Source of the DNA: Hyphomicrobiaceae bacterium
GTDB lineage: Bacteria; Pseudomonadota; Alphaproteobacteria; Rhizobiales; Hyphomicrobiaceae
Reading direction: 5' to 3'
NCBI GenBank assembly: GCA_023384095.1
Contig: JAHDXT010000035.1
Span: forward strand, 1 to 40,552
Length of the DNA: 40,552 nucleotides
The notes beneath the pieces were generated by a model that saw only the letters and a list, made by a program, of their open reading frames with translations, was not told where the DNA came from and did not search any database. A program made the translations under genes and the position numbers. Shown here in pieces: positions 7,509 through 16,244 of this stretch; position 1 is the stretch's first letter; each line of letters opens with the position of its first letter.

Positions 7509-8552
7509 TTGATCGGAAGAAGCTATAAATCCCAGCGGGATCTTGTGCTCACCCTCGCCCTCAGTCTCGCAACCGCCATCGGACCCGCCATGTCCCAGAC
7601 ATCCAGTTCCGTCCGCACCGAGCCCGTGGCCGTCGAGGTCACCAACGGCAGCGAGCCGGTGCTCTGCGCCGAGAAGGACAACGTGAGCGTCGCGCTCGCA
7701 TCGCCGCGCGTGCGCAGCTTCCGCATCGAGGCCGCGCACCCGGTCTACATGTCGACCCTGCAGCGCGACAGCTTCGAGCCCGACTGGACCCATTGCGACA
7801 TGTCGGGCGACCCCGTCTTCGCAGCGCCCGTGCCGCCGCGCCGCGTCACGTTCTACGAGCAGATCGAGTTCTGGCTGGTGGGCCTCACGTTCCCGACGTT
7901 CTGGCGTCCTGCCACGGCCATCGTGCGGGTCGGGGACCGCGTCGAGCGCGGGCTGCACCTCGTGCAGCTCTGGATGATCCGGCCCATGGGCGGCGAGGAG
8001 GTGCTGGTCGTCTATCCGCAGGACGGCTACTGGCGGCTGCGTCCGAAGACACCCTCGGGCCTCGACAGCACCGTGTTCGGCTCCTCCTTCCTGATCGGCC
8101 CGGTCGAGGAGGAGGGCCGCCCGATCGTGCGCATCAAGGAGCTGGCCTTCGACCCGGCGTCGAAAAGCTTCACGCTGACGTTCGAGCGCGGCGGCTCGGC
8201 GACGGTGCAGATCGTCGAGACGGACCAGAACCGGCACGCGCTCAACGTCGTCCTCGACAGGCCCATCGAGGACCGCCCGTTCGCCATGGTGCGCTCCATG
8301 TACATCACGGAGTTCAACAACGACGTGGCGCGGATCGCGGTCCGCGAGGAGGGCGCGAAAGGCTGGCGCGAGGAGCCGATCATGGCGTTCGACCGAGCGC
8401 GGGCGACGGACATCTGGCTGGGCCGCCTTTCGCCTTCGCGGCACAACACGAGCTCGCCCGACATGGTCTTCAACAGCTTCTCGGAGACGGCCGAGCCGCG
8501 CCGCCCGCGCAACGAGCCGCCACCCGAGGTCAAGCCGCCGTCGCAGAAGTAG
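7509..8552 (+). CDS. Conserved secreted protein of unknown function
   Basis: I do not recognise a named domain. The mature part, from about position 7590, begins MSQTSSSVRTEPVAVE and continues with beta-strand-rich sequence. Motifs such as FPTFWRPATAIVRVGDRVE, YPQDGYWRLRP and MYITEFNNDVARIAVRE are distinctive. Ahead of the ATG at 7590 the same frame encodes a good signal peptide (RSYKSQRD, then VLTLALSLATAIGPAMS). A TTG start at 7509, 12 bases after a GGAAG stretch, or a GTG at 7545 therefore fits better than the ATG, which would give a cytoplasmic protein. The length is 347 residues from 7509. The protein is probably periplasmic. It ends four bases from the convergent HAD gene. Confidence 0.7.
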   Translation: MIGRSYKSQRDLVLTLALSLATAIGPAMSQTSSSVRTEPVAVEVTNGSEPVLCAEKDNVSVALASPRVRSFRIEAAHPVYMSTLQRDSFEPDWTHCDMSGDPVFAAPVPPRRVTFYEQIEFWLVGLTFPTFWRPATAIVRVGDRVERGLHLVQLWMIRPMGGEEVLVVYPQDGYWRLRPKTPSGLDSTVFGSSFLIGPVEEEGRPIVRIKELAFDPASKSFTLTFERGGSATVQIVETDQNRHALNVVLDRPIEDRPFAMVRSMYITEFNNDVARIAVREEGAKGWREEPIMAFDRARATDIWLGRLSPSRHNTSSPDMVFNSFSETAEPRRPRNEPPPEVKPPSQK

Positions 8553-8556
8553 GGGA

Positions 8557-9447
8557 TCACCACGCCAGCGCAGTCATGGCCGCGACGGGACGGTGCGGGG
8601 TCGATTGCAGCAATGCTGCGAGGCGGCCGGGGTCGATGCGGCCGGCCCGCATCAGCTCGTCGCGGTGGATGCCGTGTGCGATGAGCAGGCAGTCGACGCC
8701 GTAGCCTGCTGCGCCGGCAAGGTCGGTGCGCACGGCGTCGCCGATGGCGAGAATGCGGTTATGGCTCACCGCACCCCCGCGCAGGGATTCGGCGAGCTGG
8801 TGGGCGCCGGTGTAGGCGGGGGCATGCGGCTTGCCGGCCCAGTAGACATGGCCGCCCATCAATTCGTAGAGCGCCGCCACGGCGCCGGCGCACGGCAGCA
8901 GCTCGCCGCCGACCTCGACCACGAGATCGGGATTGCCGCAGACCAGCGGCAGCGCGCGCTCGCGCGCCCCGATCAGGATGGGGCGGTAGGTCTCGCCGGT
9001 CTCGCGGCGGTCGTCGACGACGCCGGTGCAGACGATGGCGGAGGCGCGGGCGAGCTCGACGCGCTCCACGTCCAGCCCGGCGAAGACGTTGAGGTCGCGT
9101 CGCGGCCCGATGTGATGGACGCGCCGGATGCCGCGGTCGGCGATGTGGGCGCGGGTCAGGTCTCCCGACGTGATGGCGGCGTCCCAGGCGTTGCGGTCCA
9201 CTCCGATCCGGTCGAGCAGGGCCGCCACGGAGGATGAGGGCGAAGGCGAGTTCGACACCAGCACGACGGTTCCGCCCCTGGCGCGGAACCGGGCCAGTGC
9301 TTCTCCTGCCGCCGCATAGGGCGCGACGCCGTTGTGCAGCACGCCCCAGACGTCGCAGAACACGACGTCGTAGCCGCCGAGCAGGCGCGCTGCACCATCG
9401 AGAATGGGGGCCAGCTCGTTGGCGAGGCCACCCGCCATTTTCGTCAT
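8557..9447 (-). CDS. HAD-superfamily class IIA protein (TIGR01459-like)
   Basis: The 296-residue protein has the HAD core: motif I FCDVWGVLHNG with nucleophile Asp32, motif II VLVSNSPSPS, motif III Lys in WAGKPH and motif IV AIGDAVRTDLAGA, with a class IIA cap between motifs II and III. The usual second Asp of DxD, the acid/base in phosphatases, is Trp34, which is typical of this subgroup. It may therefore be a slow phosphatase or have another substrate chemistry. Its ATG overlaps the stop of the GtrA-like gene by four bases, and it is last in the GT2-ChbG-GtrA operon. A sugar- or lipid-phosphate substrate is a guess from context. Confidence 0.85.
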   Translation of the reverse strand: MTKMAGGLANELAPILDGAARLLGGYDVVFCDVWGVLHNGVAPYAAAGEALARFRARGGTVVLVSNSPSPSSSVAALLDRIGVDRNAWDAAITSGDLTRAHIADRGIRRVHHIGPRRDLNVFAGLDVERVELARASAIVCTGVVDDRRETGETYRPILIGARERALPLVCGNPDLVVEVGGELLPCAGAVAALYELMGGHVYWAGKPHAPAYTGAHQLAESLRGGAVSHNRILAIGDAVRTDLAGAAGYGVDCLLIAHGIHRDELMRAGRIDPGRLAALLQSTPHRPVAAMTALAW

Positions 9448-9908
9448 GTCTTCGACCTCGAGGGCTCATCCTCCCACGGCGCGAGGGGCACATGGGAGAA
9501 GACGCCGTGACGGAAACCGAAATAGGACACGAACATCGCCACCAGCGAGGCCAGCACGAGCGCCAGCAGGACGGGCGTGGCCGGGCGGCCGATCAGGATG
9601 GCGCCGAACACGAGATAGTTGACGGCCTGCGCGCTCCAGGAGACCGCAGCGAACCTGGCATACTCGCGCAGCGTCGGCGGGCCCGGCATCGCGAAAGTGA
9701 GGCGGCGGTTGACCAGCCACGAGACCACCATGGCGATCGCGATGGCGAGCGGGCGGGCGGCGATCGGGTGCCAGCCGGCACGCGCCAGGCCGACCAGAAC
9801 GAGCCCATCGGTCGCCAGCGCCAGCAGGCCGGCCAGCACGAATCCGCCATAGTGGCGCATCGGACCGACCCGATTGCCGCAGCGGGCGTGCGCCATCGGT
9901 TCCGGCAT
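9444..9908 (-). CDS. GtrA-family membrane protein
   Basis: The 154-residue protein has four hydrophobic helices (about residues 19-40, 50-68, 88-107 and 113-134), with WLVNRRLTFAM after the second, a hallmark of GtrA proteins. In known systems GtrA-type proteins help move polyprenyl-phosphate-linked sugars across the inner membrane. It shares one base with the ChbG-type gene upstream (TGATG arrangement) and overlaps the HAD gene by four bases. A GT2 enzyme of the DPM/ArnC type heads the same operon, so the classic pair that makes and flips a lipid-linked sugar is present. Confidence 0.87.
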   Translation of the reverse strand: MPEPMAHARCGNRVGPMRHYGGFVLAGLLALATDGLVLVGLARAGWHPIAARPLAIAIAMVVSWLVNRRLTFAMPGPPTLREYARFAAVSWSAQAVNYLVFGAILIGRPATPVLLALVLASLVAMFVSYFGFRHGVFSHVPLAPWEDEPSRSKT

Positions 9909-10795
9909 CAGTCACCGTCCCAGGAGATGCGGCCGCTCTCGTCCCGTCTCGGCCGCCTGATGCGGCCCGGCAGGTCCGGATCGGCCCGCAGCGCCTCGAG
10001 CTCGGCGCGCCGCCGCGCGACCAGCGTGTCGATCCGGGCCAGCTCCTCGTCGGGATGGCCGGGATGGCACATGACGAGGTGAAGGGGTCCCGGCCGCTGG
10101 AGGAATCGCGCCAGCTCGCGCGCATAGGGCACGCCGTCGTCGAACGGCGACACCCCCGAGAAGCCCCGGTTGGTGGCGAACCCGCAGGCGCGGGCGCGGG
10201 CTCCGAACCCGGCAGCCATCATGGCGAGGCCGAGCGCCTTGGGCACCGCCGCGCCGCGGGCGACGATCGCAGCAGGAGAATCGGCCGGGTCGCGCAGCAT
10301 GGGCTTCGCTCCGGGATAGCGCTCTGCCAGCACCCTCAGCACGGCACGGCGCACCTGTGGCAGCACATGCACGTGCTGGTGCCCGTCGACGATGTCGGGC
10401 GGATGGCCGAGCGCATCCTCGAAGCGGTCGAGCTGGCGCGCGATCTCGCCCGCGATCTCGGCCTCGTCGAGGCGGCCGCCGAGGCTGTTCCGTATCAGCG
10501 TGCGCAGGCGGGGGAATGCGCCGGAGGGGGCCAGGTGCGGCATCGGCCCGAGCGGCTCGCCGAGCGTCAGGTCGACGTGCAGCCCGATGGCGATGCGGGG
10601 CCGCCGCGGGCCGAGCCGGCGGGCATGCCGCGGCCAGTGGCGGGCCGTCACAAGCGCGCTTGTCGCGGACAGGCGCCCGGCATCGATGAGCTGATCGATG
10701 CCCTCGCTGATCCCTTCCGTCAAAGCATAGTCGTCGGCACACAGGATGACCTGTCGCCGATGCCGCGGAGACTGGTCACGATCAGCGCTGGCCAC
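9908..10795 (-). CDS. ChbG/HpnK-family deacetylase
   Basis: The protein has about 295 residues. Metal and catalytic motifs of the YdjC/ChbG/HpnK family are all visible: VILCADDYALTEGIS (Asp pair), IGLHVDLTLGEPLG, VDGHQHVHVLP (two His) and VMCHPGHPDEE. Members deacetylate chito-oligosaccharides or, as HpnK, the glucosamine head group of hopanoids. The adjacent GT2 and GtrA genes suggest a lipid-linked aminosugar. A GTG at 10795 is preferred because AGAGG lies six bases before it; a TTG immediately upstream is possible. The start overlaps the 3' end of the GT2 gene by 14 bases. Confidence 0.83.
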   Translation of the reverse strand: MASADRDQSPRHRRQVILCADDYALTEGISEGIDQLIDAGRLSATSALVTARHWPRHARRLGPRRPRIAIGLHVDLTLGEPLGPMPHLAPSGAFPRLRTLIRNSLGGRLDEAEIAGEIARQLDRFEDALGHPPDIVDGHQHVHVLPQVRRAVLRVLAERYPGAKPMLRDPADSPAAIVARGAAVPKALGLAMMAAGFGARARACGFATNRGFSGVSPFDDGVPYARELARFLQRPGPLHLVMCHPGHPDEELARIDTLVARRRAELEALRADPDLPGRIRRPRRDESGRISWDGD

Positions 10796-11795
10796 CAACT
10801 GCCTCTGGATTTGACGGGGAGAGCGTCCTTCGCCGCCCGGCGGCAGGGTCCGGGTCCCCAGGCGGGACCGTCCCGATCTCCTCGGCGACGATGAACAGCG
10901 GGCGCGCCTTGACCTCCTCGTAGACGCGTCCGAGGTACTCGCCGATGACGCCGAGCGAGATGAGCTGCACGCCGGAGAAGATCATCACCGAGATGATCAG
11001 CGAGGGAAAGCCCGGCACGTCGACCCCGAAGAGGAGCGTGCGGACCAGGTAGACGAGCGCGCTCGCGAATGCCGTGAGCGAAAGCGCAAGGCCGAGCAGG
11101 GACCAGATACGCAACGGGATGGTCGTGAACGAGGTCAGGCCGTCGAGCGCGAAACGCACCAGCGCGCGCAACCTCCAGCGCGACGGGCCGTGCAGCCGGT
11201 CGGCGACGACGTAGGGCACTCCGATCGAGCGGAAGCCGATCCACGAGAACAGCCCCTTGTTGAAACGGGATCTCTCGCCCAGCGAGTTCATCGCATCGAC
11301 GGCGCGCCGGTCGAGCAGCCGGAAGTCGCCTGCGCCTTCAGGGATGTCGCATTTCGACAGCGCGTTGAACGTCCGATAGAAGGCCCGTGACAGGAGCCGC
11401 CGCACGGTCCCGGCCGACGCCCGGTCGAGCCGCTCGCCGTAGACGACCTGGTAGCCGGCCCGCCATTTCGCCTCGAACACCTCGATGACCTCCGGCGGGT
11501 GCTGCAGGTCGGCGTCCATGATCACGACGGCATCGCCGCGGGCATAGCGCAGGCCGGCGGCAATGGCGATCTCCTTGCCGAAGTTGCGGCTCAGCGCCAC
11601 CGCCCTGACGCGCGGGTCCGACTGATGTGCTGCGCGGATCATGTCGAGCGTGCCGTCGGCCGAGCCGTCGTCGACAAAGACGATCTCCCAGGCGCCGATC
11701 CTCTCCAGGACCGGGGTCAGCCGCGCGAGCAGCGGCTGCAGGCCCTGGGACTCGTCGAGCACGGGGATCACGACGGAAATCAGCGAGGCGGTCAT
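10782..11795 (-). CDS. GT2 glycosyltransferase, DPM/ArnC/GtrB-like
   Basis: The 337-residue protein has an N-terminal GT-A domain (SVVIPVLDES, IVFVDDGSADGT, IMDADLQHPPE with the DxD metal motif, GAGDFRLLDRRAV) and two C-terminal membrane helices at about residues 230-255 and 266-290. This is the layout of polyprenyl-phosphate glycosyltransferases such as GtrB and ArnC, which load a sugar on undecaprenyl phosphate at the inner membrane. It is the first gene of the four-gene minus-strand operon. The transferred sugar cannot be predicted. Confidence 0.88.
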   Translation of the reverse strand: MTASLISVVIPVLDESQGLQPLLARLTPVLERIGAWEIVFVDDGSADGTLDMIRAAHQSDPRVRAVALSRNFGKEIAIAAGLRYARGDAVVIMDADLQHPPEVIEVFEAKWRAGYQVVYGERLDRASAGTVRRLLSRAFYRTFNALSKCDIPEGAGDFRLLDRRAVDAMNSLGERSRFNKGLFSWIGFRSIGVPYVVADRLHGPSRWRLRALVRFALDGLTSFTTIPLRIWSLLGLALSLTAFASALVYLVRTLLFGVDVPGFPSLIISVMIFSGVQLISLGVIGEYLGRVYEEVKARPLFIVAEEIGTVPPGDPDPAAGRRRTLSPSNPEAVGGQR

Positions 11796-12036
11796 GGCGC
11801 TCGGGGTCTCGACAGCCGTTTTGCCGCGGGACGTAGCGCGCCCGGCGGCTCAGGATCCGGCGATAAGCTCAGCCGGCACTTGCAAGTATCGAGGTATACG
11901 CCGGTTCTCAGGCCGGACATAGAGCAACCGGACGAGCGTGGCGCAAGTGCGGCGCAGCGCACGGCGACGCGATGCCACGGTGAGCCGGCTTGCAGCGGGT
12001 CTCGAGGACAGCAGGCCGCCGAGGCGCCGTGAAACA

Positions 12037-12058
12037 GACACGGCCCCCGAAAGGGCCG
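12037..12058 (-). terminator. Probable terminator of the L,D-transpeptidase gene
   Basis: On the minus strand a hairpin CGGCCC-TTTCGG-GGGCCG is followed by TGTCTGTTT, a short T-rich run. It lies 28 bases past the transpeptidase stop. The rest of 11796-12085 shows no gene or clear signal. Confidence 0.6.
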
Positions 12059-12085
12059 CATCCAGACCGTTGCTGCACGAGGCGA

Positions 12086-12658
12086 TCAGCCGAACCGCTT
12101 CCAGGTGACGGTGACGCGGGCGCCGATGGGCACGCGCGGGTAGAGGTCGAGCACATCCTCATTGTACATGCGGATGCAGCCCTTCGAGACCGCCTCGCCG
12201 ATGGTCCAGGGCGCATCGGTGCCGTGGATACGGTACATGGTCGCGCCGAGATAGAGGGCGCGGACACCCAGCGGATTGCGCGGATGGCCGCCCGGCATGT
12301 AGGCGGGCAGGCTCGGGTTCTCGCGCCGCATCTGCGGGGTCGGCGTCCAGGAGGGGTTGACCCGCTTGTCCGAGATCGTGCTGACGCCTTGCCACCGGCT
12401 CTGCTCGCGCGGCACTGCGATCGGATAGCTGATGGCCTGGCCCCGGCGGTTGACCCAGTAGAGCCTGCGGTCGCCGAAGCTGACGATGATCTGGCCGGGC
12501 GAGTAGCTGGCCGGGAATGAAACGGTCTCGCGCGAGCCGCCGCTCCACAGGAACGAGAAGAAGCCCTGAGCGGAGGCGCTCGCTGCCATCGTGGTCAGCG
12601 CAACGCTCGCGGCGGCGACAGTCCAGGCGAGCCGACGGACGAGTACGAAGAGCGACAT
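12086..12658 (-). CDS. L,D-transpeptidase (YkuD domain), secreted
   Basis: The 190-residue protein has a signal peptide (residues 1-31, cut near ASASAQ). The YkuD domain follows with the catalytic pattern His145 in RIHGTDAPW and Cys161 in SKGCIRM. The MPGGHPRNPLG stretch before it is typical of alphaproteobacterial members. The enzyme cross-links peptidoglycan through 3-3 bonds or attaches envelope proteins to it, in the periplasm. The ATG at 12658 is chosen because GGAGG lies three bases before it and the signal peptide starts there. The frame is open for a further 70 codons upstream, but that part looks non-coding. Confidence 0.9.
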   Translation of the reverse strand: MSLFVLVRRLAWTVAAASVALTTMAASASAQGFFSFLWSGGSRETVSFPASYSPGQIIVSFGDRRLYWVNRRGQAISYPIAVPREQSRWQGVSTISDKRVNPSWTPTPQMRRENPSLPAYMPGGHPRNPLGVRALYLGATMYRIHGTDAPWTIGEAVSKGCIRMYNEDVLDLYPRVPIGARVTVTWKRFG

Positions 12659-12949
12659 TTTCCTCCATCCTGTGTGGTTAGGACCTAGACGGAACATTCC
12701 GGGTAGTCGTCGCCGTTCCAAGGATCGCAAGGGATGCACGGCTTCCCCATTTTGCGCCGAGGCTGTTAACGGGGTCTTTCGCATGTCGTCTGTCGACTGC
12801 TGATTTGTCAAGAGATCCGCCAACATGCGGCGAGACTGTGGCCGAAAACCAACACAATATGGCGCCACCGGTTGACAAGGACTCGGCAGAGTCCCGATCG
12901 TGCGGGCCGCGCGACGATCTCACGATCTGAGCTGAAAACAGGGCGCACG
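12659..12949. other. Divergent intergenic region upstream of transpeptidase and phosphonopyruvate hydrolase-like gene
   Basis: The region of 291 bases has lower GC than its flanks and must hold promoters for both directions. It contains the near-symmetric GGAACATTCC...GTTCC stretch (12691-12719), whose half-sites are spaced too widely for a standard EcfG promoter. No operator is assigned. Confidence 0.4.
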
Positions 12950-13822
12950 ATGTCCGCAGCAACCCTCCTCAAACAGAAGATCGCCGCAAAGCCGCTGACG
13001 CACATCATCGGCGCGCATAATCCACTGAGCGCGCGCCTGGCGGAAGAAGCCGGCTTCGACGGCATCTGGGCGAGCGGGTTCGAGCTGTCCGCGGCCTACG
13101 GCGTGCCGGATGCGAGCCTCGTCAGCATGGCGCAGCACCTGGACATGACGCGCGCCATCGCCGAGGCCGTGGGCGTCCCGGTGGTAGCCGACATCGACAC
13201 GGGTTACGGCAATGCCGTGAACGTGATGCACGCCGTCGAGAAGTACGAGGCGGCCGGCGTGGCCGCCGTCGTCATCGAGGACAAGACGTTCCCGAAGGAC
13301 ACGAGCCTGCTCGCCGGCGGCCGGCAGGAGCTCGTGCGGGTCGAGGAGTTCCAGGGCAAGATCGAGGCGGCGGTGGCGGCCCGGCGCAGTCCGGACTTGC
13401 TCGTCATCGCCCGCGTCGAGGCGCTGATCGCCGGGCTGGGCCAGGACGAGGCCAGGATGCGCGGCGAGAGCTACGCCGCCGCCGGTGCGGACGCCGTCCT
13501 GATCCACTCGAAGGCGAGGACGCCGGACGAGATCGTCGCCTTCGTCCATGCCTGGACGGCGCCCGTGCCGCTGGTGCTGGTGCCGACCGCCTATCCGCAG
13601 CTCACCGAGGACGACATCGCCGCGCTGGGCAAGGTGAAGCTCGTCATCTACGGCAATCACGCCATCCGCGCGGCGGTTACCGGCATGGAGAAGGTGCTGA
13701 GGCAGATCCGCCGGGACCGCGGCATCCAGAACGTCGACAAGGAGATCGTGCCGGTGACCCGCATCTTCGATCTGCAGGGCGTGCCGGCGATGAAGGAGCG
13801 GGAGAAGCGCTATCTGCGCTGA
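12950..13822 (+). CDS. Phosphonopyruvate hydrolase-like enzyme (PEP mutase/isocitrate lyase superfamily)
   Basis: The 290-residue protein shows the superfamily residues GVPDAS (Asp54), VVADIDTGYGN (Asp81 and Asp83) and the gating loop EDKTFPKDTS (residues 110-119). PEP mutases have the pattern EDK-x5-NS. Here the Asn is Thr118, the residue I recall from Variovorax phosphonopyruvate hydrolase PalA. Hydrolysis of phosphonopyruvate to pyruvate and phosphate is therefore more likely than phosphonate synthesis. The phosphonate importer genes converge on it with 18 bases between stops, which also fits catabolism. No PalR-type LysR regulator or phosphonoalanine transaminase is seen beside it. The ATG at 12950 is preferred to an upstream in-frame start at 12872 because homology begins there. 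PEP mutase (aepX) is the main alternative. Confidence 0.85.
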   Translation: MSAATLLKQKIAAKPLTHIIGAHNPLSARLAEEAGFDGIWASGFELSAAYGVPDASLVSMAQHLDMTRAIAEAVGVPVVADIDTGYGNAVNVMHAVEKYEAAGVAAVVIEDKTFPKDTSLLAGGRQELVRVEEFQGKIEAAVAARRSPDLLVIARVEALIAGLGQDEARMRGESYAAAGADAVLIHSKARTPDEIVAFVHAWTAPVPLVLVPTAYPQLTEDDIAALGKVKLVIYGNHAIRAAVTGMEKVLRQIRRDRGIQNVDKEIVPVTRIFDLQGVPAMKEREKRYLR

Positions 13823-13840
13823 GACGCCGCCTTGTCCGGC

Positions 13841-14644
13841 TCAGATGATCCGTGACCGGATGCCGGACGTGACGATCTCCGTCACGACGACGACGGCGAA
13901 TATCACCGCGAGGATCAGGCCGACCTGGTCCCAGTAGAGGTTGGCGAGCGCCGCATCGAGCGCGACCCCGATGCCGCCGGCGCCGACGAGTCCCAGCACG
14001 GCGCTCTCGCGGATGTTGATGTCCCAGCGGAACAGCACGATCGACCAGAAGCTCGGCTCGACTTGCGGCCAGTAGCCCTTGTTCAAGACGCTGCCGAACG
14101 GCGCTCCGGTGGCCGTCAGTGCCTCGATCGGGCCCGGCTGCGCCTCCTCGATGGCCTCGGCGAGCAGCTTGCCGACGAACCCGATCGAGCGGAAGCCGAT
14201 GGCCATGACGCCGGCGAGCGCGCCCGGACCGAAGATGGCCACGAACAGCAGGGCCCAGATCAGCGAGTTGACGGAGCGCGAGGCGACGAGAAGGAAGGTC
14301 GCGAAGAGGTTGAGGACCTTCGATCGCGTGATGTTGCGTGCTGCCATGAGTGCGACCGGCACGGCGAGCGCGATCGCCAGCAGTGTGCCGAGCGTCGCGA
14401 TGTGGAACGTCTCTATCAGCGCACCGTGCACGCCAGTCCAGTAGTGCGCCCAGTCGAACGGCCACATGCGGGTGAAGAGGTCGACGGTCTGCGCCGGAGC
14501 GTCAGCCAGGAACTCCGGGATGATCTCGACGTAGCGCGCCGCCCAGACGACCGCGGCCACGGTGAAGAGATAGACGGCGAAGCGGGCCAGCCGCTCGGCG
14601 GGCGTGAACCGGTGCCACTCGCGCCTGATCGCCGGCGCCGTCAC
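13841..14644 (-). CDS. phnE: Phosphonate ABC transporter permease PhnE (second copy)
   Basis: The 267-residue inner-membrane permease has about six hydrophobic segments and the binding-protein-dependent permease loop EAIEEAQPGPIEALTATGA near the middle. WDINIRESAVLGLVGAGGIG near the C-terminus is typical of PhnE. The start is a GTG at 14644, overlapping the stop of the preceding phnE (GTGA). The open frame continues upstream, but that part is a shadow of the first permease. With the first copy it probably forms a heterodimeric channel. It is the last gene of the phnDCEE operon. Confidence 0.9.
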   Translation of the reverse strand: MTAPAIRREWHRFTPAERLARFAVYLFTVAAVVWAARYVEIIPEFLADAPAQTVDLFTRMWPFDWAHYWTGVHGALIETFHIATLGTLLAIALAVPVALMAARNITRSKVLNLFATFLLVASRSVNSLIWALLFVAIFGPGALAGVMAIGFRSIGFVGKLLAEAIEEAQPGPIEALTATGAPFGSVLNKGYWPQVEPSFWSIVLFRWDINIRESAVLGLVGAGGIGVALDAALANLYWDQVGLILAVIFAVVVVTEIVTSGIRSRII

Positions 14645-15444
14645 TGGAAGATCTTTCTCAACTGGGCCGAGGCGAGTTCGCTCACCATGATGACCGCGAT
14701 GATCGCGAGCAGGATGGTCAGCACGAAGTCGTAATCGAAGCGCTGGTAGGCCGTGAACAGCGTGGCGCCGATGCCGCCGCCGCCGACGATGCCCACCATG
14801 GTCGAGTTGCGCAGGTTGGAATCGAGCTGGTAGGCGCCGAAACCGACGAAGCGCGCCATGACCTGGGGCAGGACGCCCATGACGAGCACGCCGAAGAAGG
14901 AGGCGCCGGTCGCGCGCACGGCCTCGACCTGCTTCAGGTTCATCTCCTCGATGGCTTCCGCGAAGAGCTTCGACACGAAGCCCATCGAGGCCACGATCAG
15001 CGCCAGAATGCCGGCGAGCGCGCCGAAGCCGACGGCTTTGACGAACAGGATGGAGACGATGACGGGGTGGAACGAGCGGCACAGCGCGATCAGGCCCCGG
15101 GCCGGCCAGGAGATGGAGGCCGGCATCAGGTTGCGCGCCGCGACGAGGCCCAGGGGAAGAGAGAGCAGAACGCCGACGAATGTCGCCAGGACGGCGATTT
15201 GAATGGATTCGATCATGCCCTGCCGGAGCAGGCTCAACTGCACCGGGTCGAAGCTCGGCGGCCACATGCGAGCCAGGAACTGGGCGCCCTGGTCGAGCCC
15301 GCGGATGAAGCGGTCGAGCGTGATATCGAGCGTCGAGGCGGCATAGACCGCGTAGAGCGCGACGAGGACATAGCCGAGACGGCGCGACCAGTTTGCCGGG
15401 AAAGCTGCGCTGCGCCCCCGGGCCGATGACGTCGCGGCGGTCAT
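14641..15444 (-). CDS. phnE: Phosphonate ABC transporter permease PhnE (first copy)
   Basis: The 267-residue permease resembles its downstream neighbour. After a first helix at about residues 22-40 it has the [21 protein letters not shown] helix, the EAA-type loop [19 protein letters not shown], and [20 protein letters not shown] close to the end. The ATG at 15444 overlaps the phnC stop by four bases. Two permease genes of equal length are common in phosphonate importers of alphaproteobacteria. Confidence 0.9.
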   Translation of the reverse strand: MTAATSSARGRSAAFPANWSRRLGYVLVALYAVYAASTLDITLDRFIRGLDQGAQFLARMWPPSFDPVQLSLLRQGMIESIQIAVLATFVGVLLSLPLGLVAARNLMPASISWPARGLIALCRSFHPVIVSILFVKAVGFGALAGILALIVASMGFVSKLFAEAIEEMNLKQVEAVRATGASFFGVLVMGVLPQVMARFVGFGAYQLDSNLRNSTMVGIVGGGGIGATLFTAYQRFDYDFVLTILLAIIAVIMVSELASAQLRKIFQ

Positions 15445-16244
15445 TCGAGCCAGCTCTCCCCGCCGTAGATCCGCGCGAGGTGCTGGTCCTGCAGCGCGTC
15501 GGGCGGGCCGTCGAAGACGATCTCTCCCTGCGCCATGCCGATGATCCGGGATGCGAAGCGGCGGGCGAGCTCGACGTTGTGGATGTTGATGACGACCGGG
15601 ATGCCGCGGTCGCCGGCGAGCCGCGCCATCAGCTCCACGATCTCGACCGAGGTCTTGGGATCGAGCGACGAGGTCGGCTCGTCGGCCAGCAGCAGCTCCG
15701 GTCCCTGCATCAGCGCGCGGGCGATGCCGACGCGCTGGCGCTGGCCGCCGGAGAGCTGGTCGGCGCGCCGGTGGGCGTAGTCGGCGAGCCCCACCGCATC
15801 GAGCAGCTCGAAGGCGCGGTCGATGTCCTGGTCCGGGAAGCGCCGGAGCCAGGCGCGCCAGACCGGCACGTAGCCGAGCCGGCCGCACAGCAGGTTCTCC
15901 ATCACCGTCAGCCGCTCCACCAGGTTGTATTCCTGGTGGACCATGCCGATCCGCCGCCGCGCCTTGCGCAGCGCGCTGCCCGACAGGCTGTCGAGGCTCT
16001 GGCCGCGGAAGATGATCTCTCCCGAGGTCGGCGTCACCAGCCGGTTGATGCAGCGGATGAGCGTCGACTTGCCGGTTCCGGACGGTCCGATGATTGCGGT
16101 GATCCCGCGGCCTTCTATGGCCAGCGTGATGCCCCGCAGCACCGGCTTGCCGGCCGTGTAGGACTTGGAGAGATTGCGCAGCAGCAGCGCGGGCCCATCG
16201 TCTGGGCCCGCAATGCCGAACGGTCCGGCGACGGCCGACATCAC
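15441..16244 (-). CDS. phnC: Phosphonate ABC transporter ATP-binding protein PhnC
   Basis: The 267-residue ATPase has Walker [10 protein letters not shown], the Q-loop in [17 protein letters not shown], the ABC signature LSGGQRQR, Walker B LLLADEP and the switch His in INIHNVELA. The [18 protein letters not shown] stretch is typical of PhnC. It energises import through the two PhnE permeases. It overlaps phnD upstream and phnE downstream by four bases each. Confidence 0.93.
   Translation of the reverse strand: MMSAVAGPFGIAGPDDGPALLLRNLSKSYTAGKPVLRGITLAIEGRGITAIIGPSGTGKSTLIRCINRLVTPTSGEIIFRGQSLDSLSGSALRKARRRIGMVHQEYNLVERLTVMENLLCGRLGYVPVWRAWLRRFPDQDIDRAFELLDAVGLADYAHRRADQLSGGQRQRVGIARALMQGPELLLADEPTSSLDPKTSVEIVELMARLAGDRGIPVVINIHNVELARRFASRIIGMAQGEIVFDGPPDALQDQHLARIYGGESWLE

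Noticed and set aside
11792-12061. Minus-strand open frames in the gap between the GT2 gene and the L,D-transpeptidase
   Set aside because: They lack ribosome-binding sites and recognisable sequence, and they overlap the terminator hairpin of the transpeptidase gene.
12691-12719. GGAAC...GTTCC resembling an EcfG promoter on either strand upstream of the L,D-transpeptidase or the hydrolase-like gene
   Set aside because: The half-sites are 19 bases apart, longer than the 16-17 base spacing expected, and the sequence is symmetric, so it is more likely chance or a weak palindrome.
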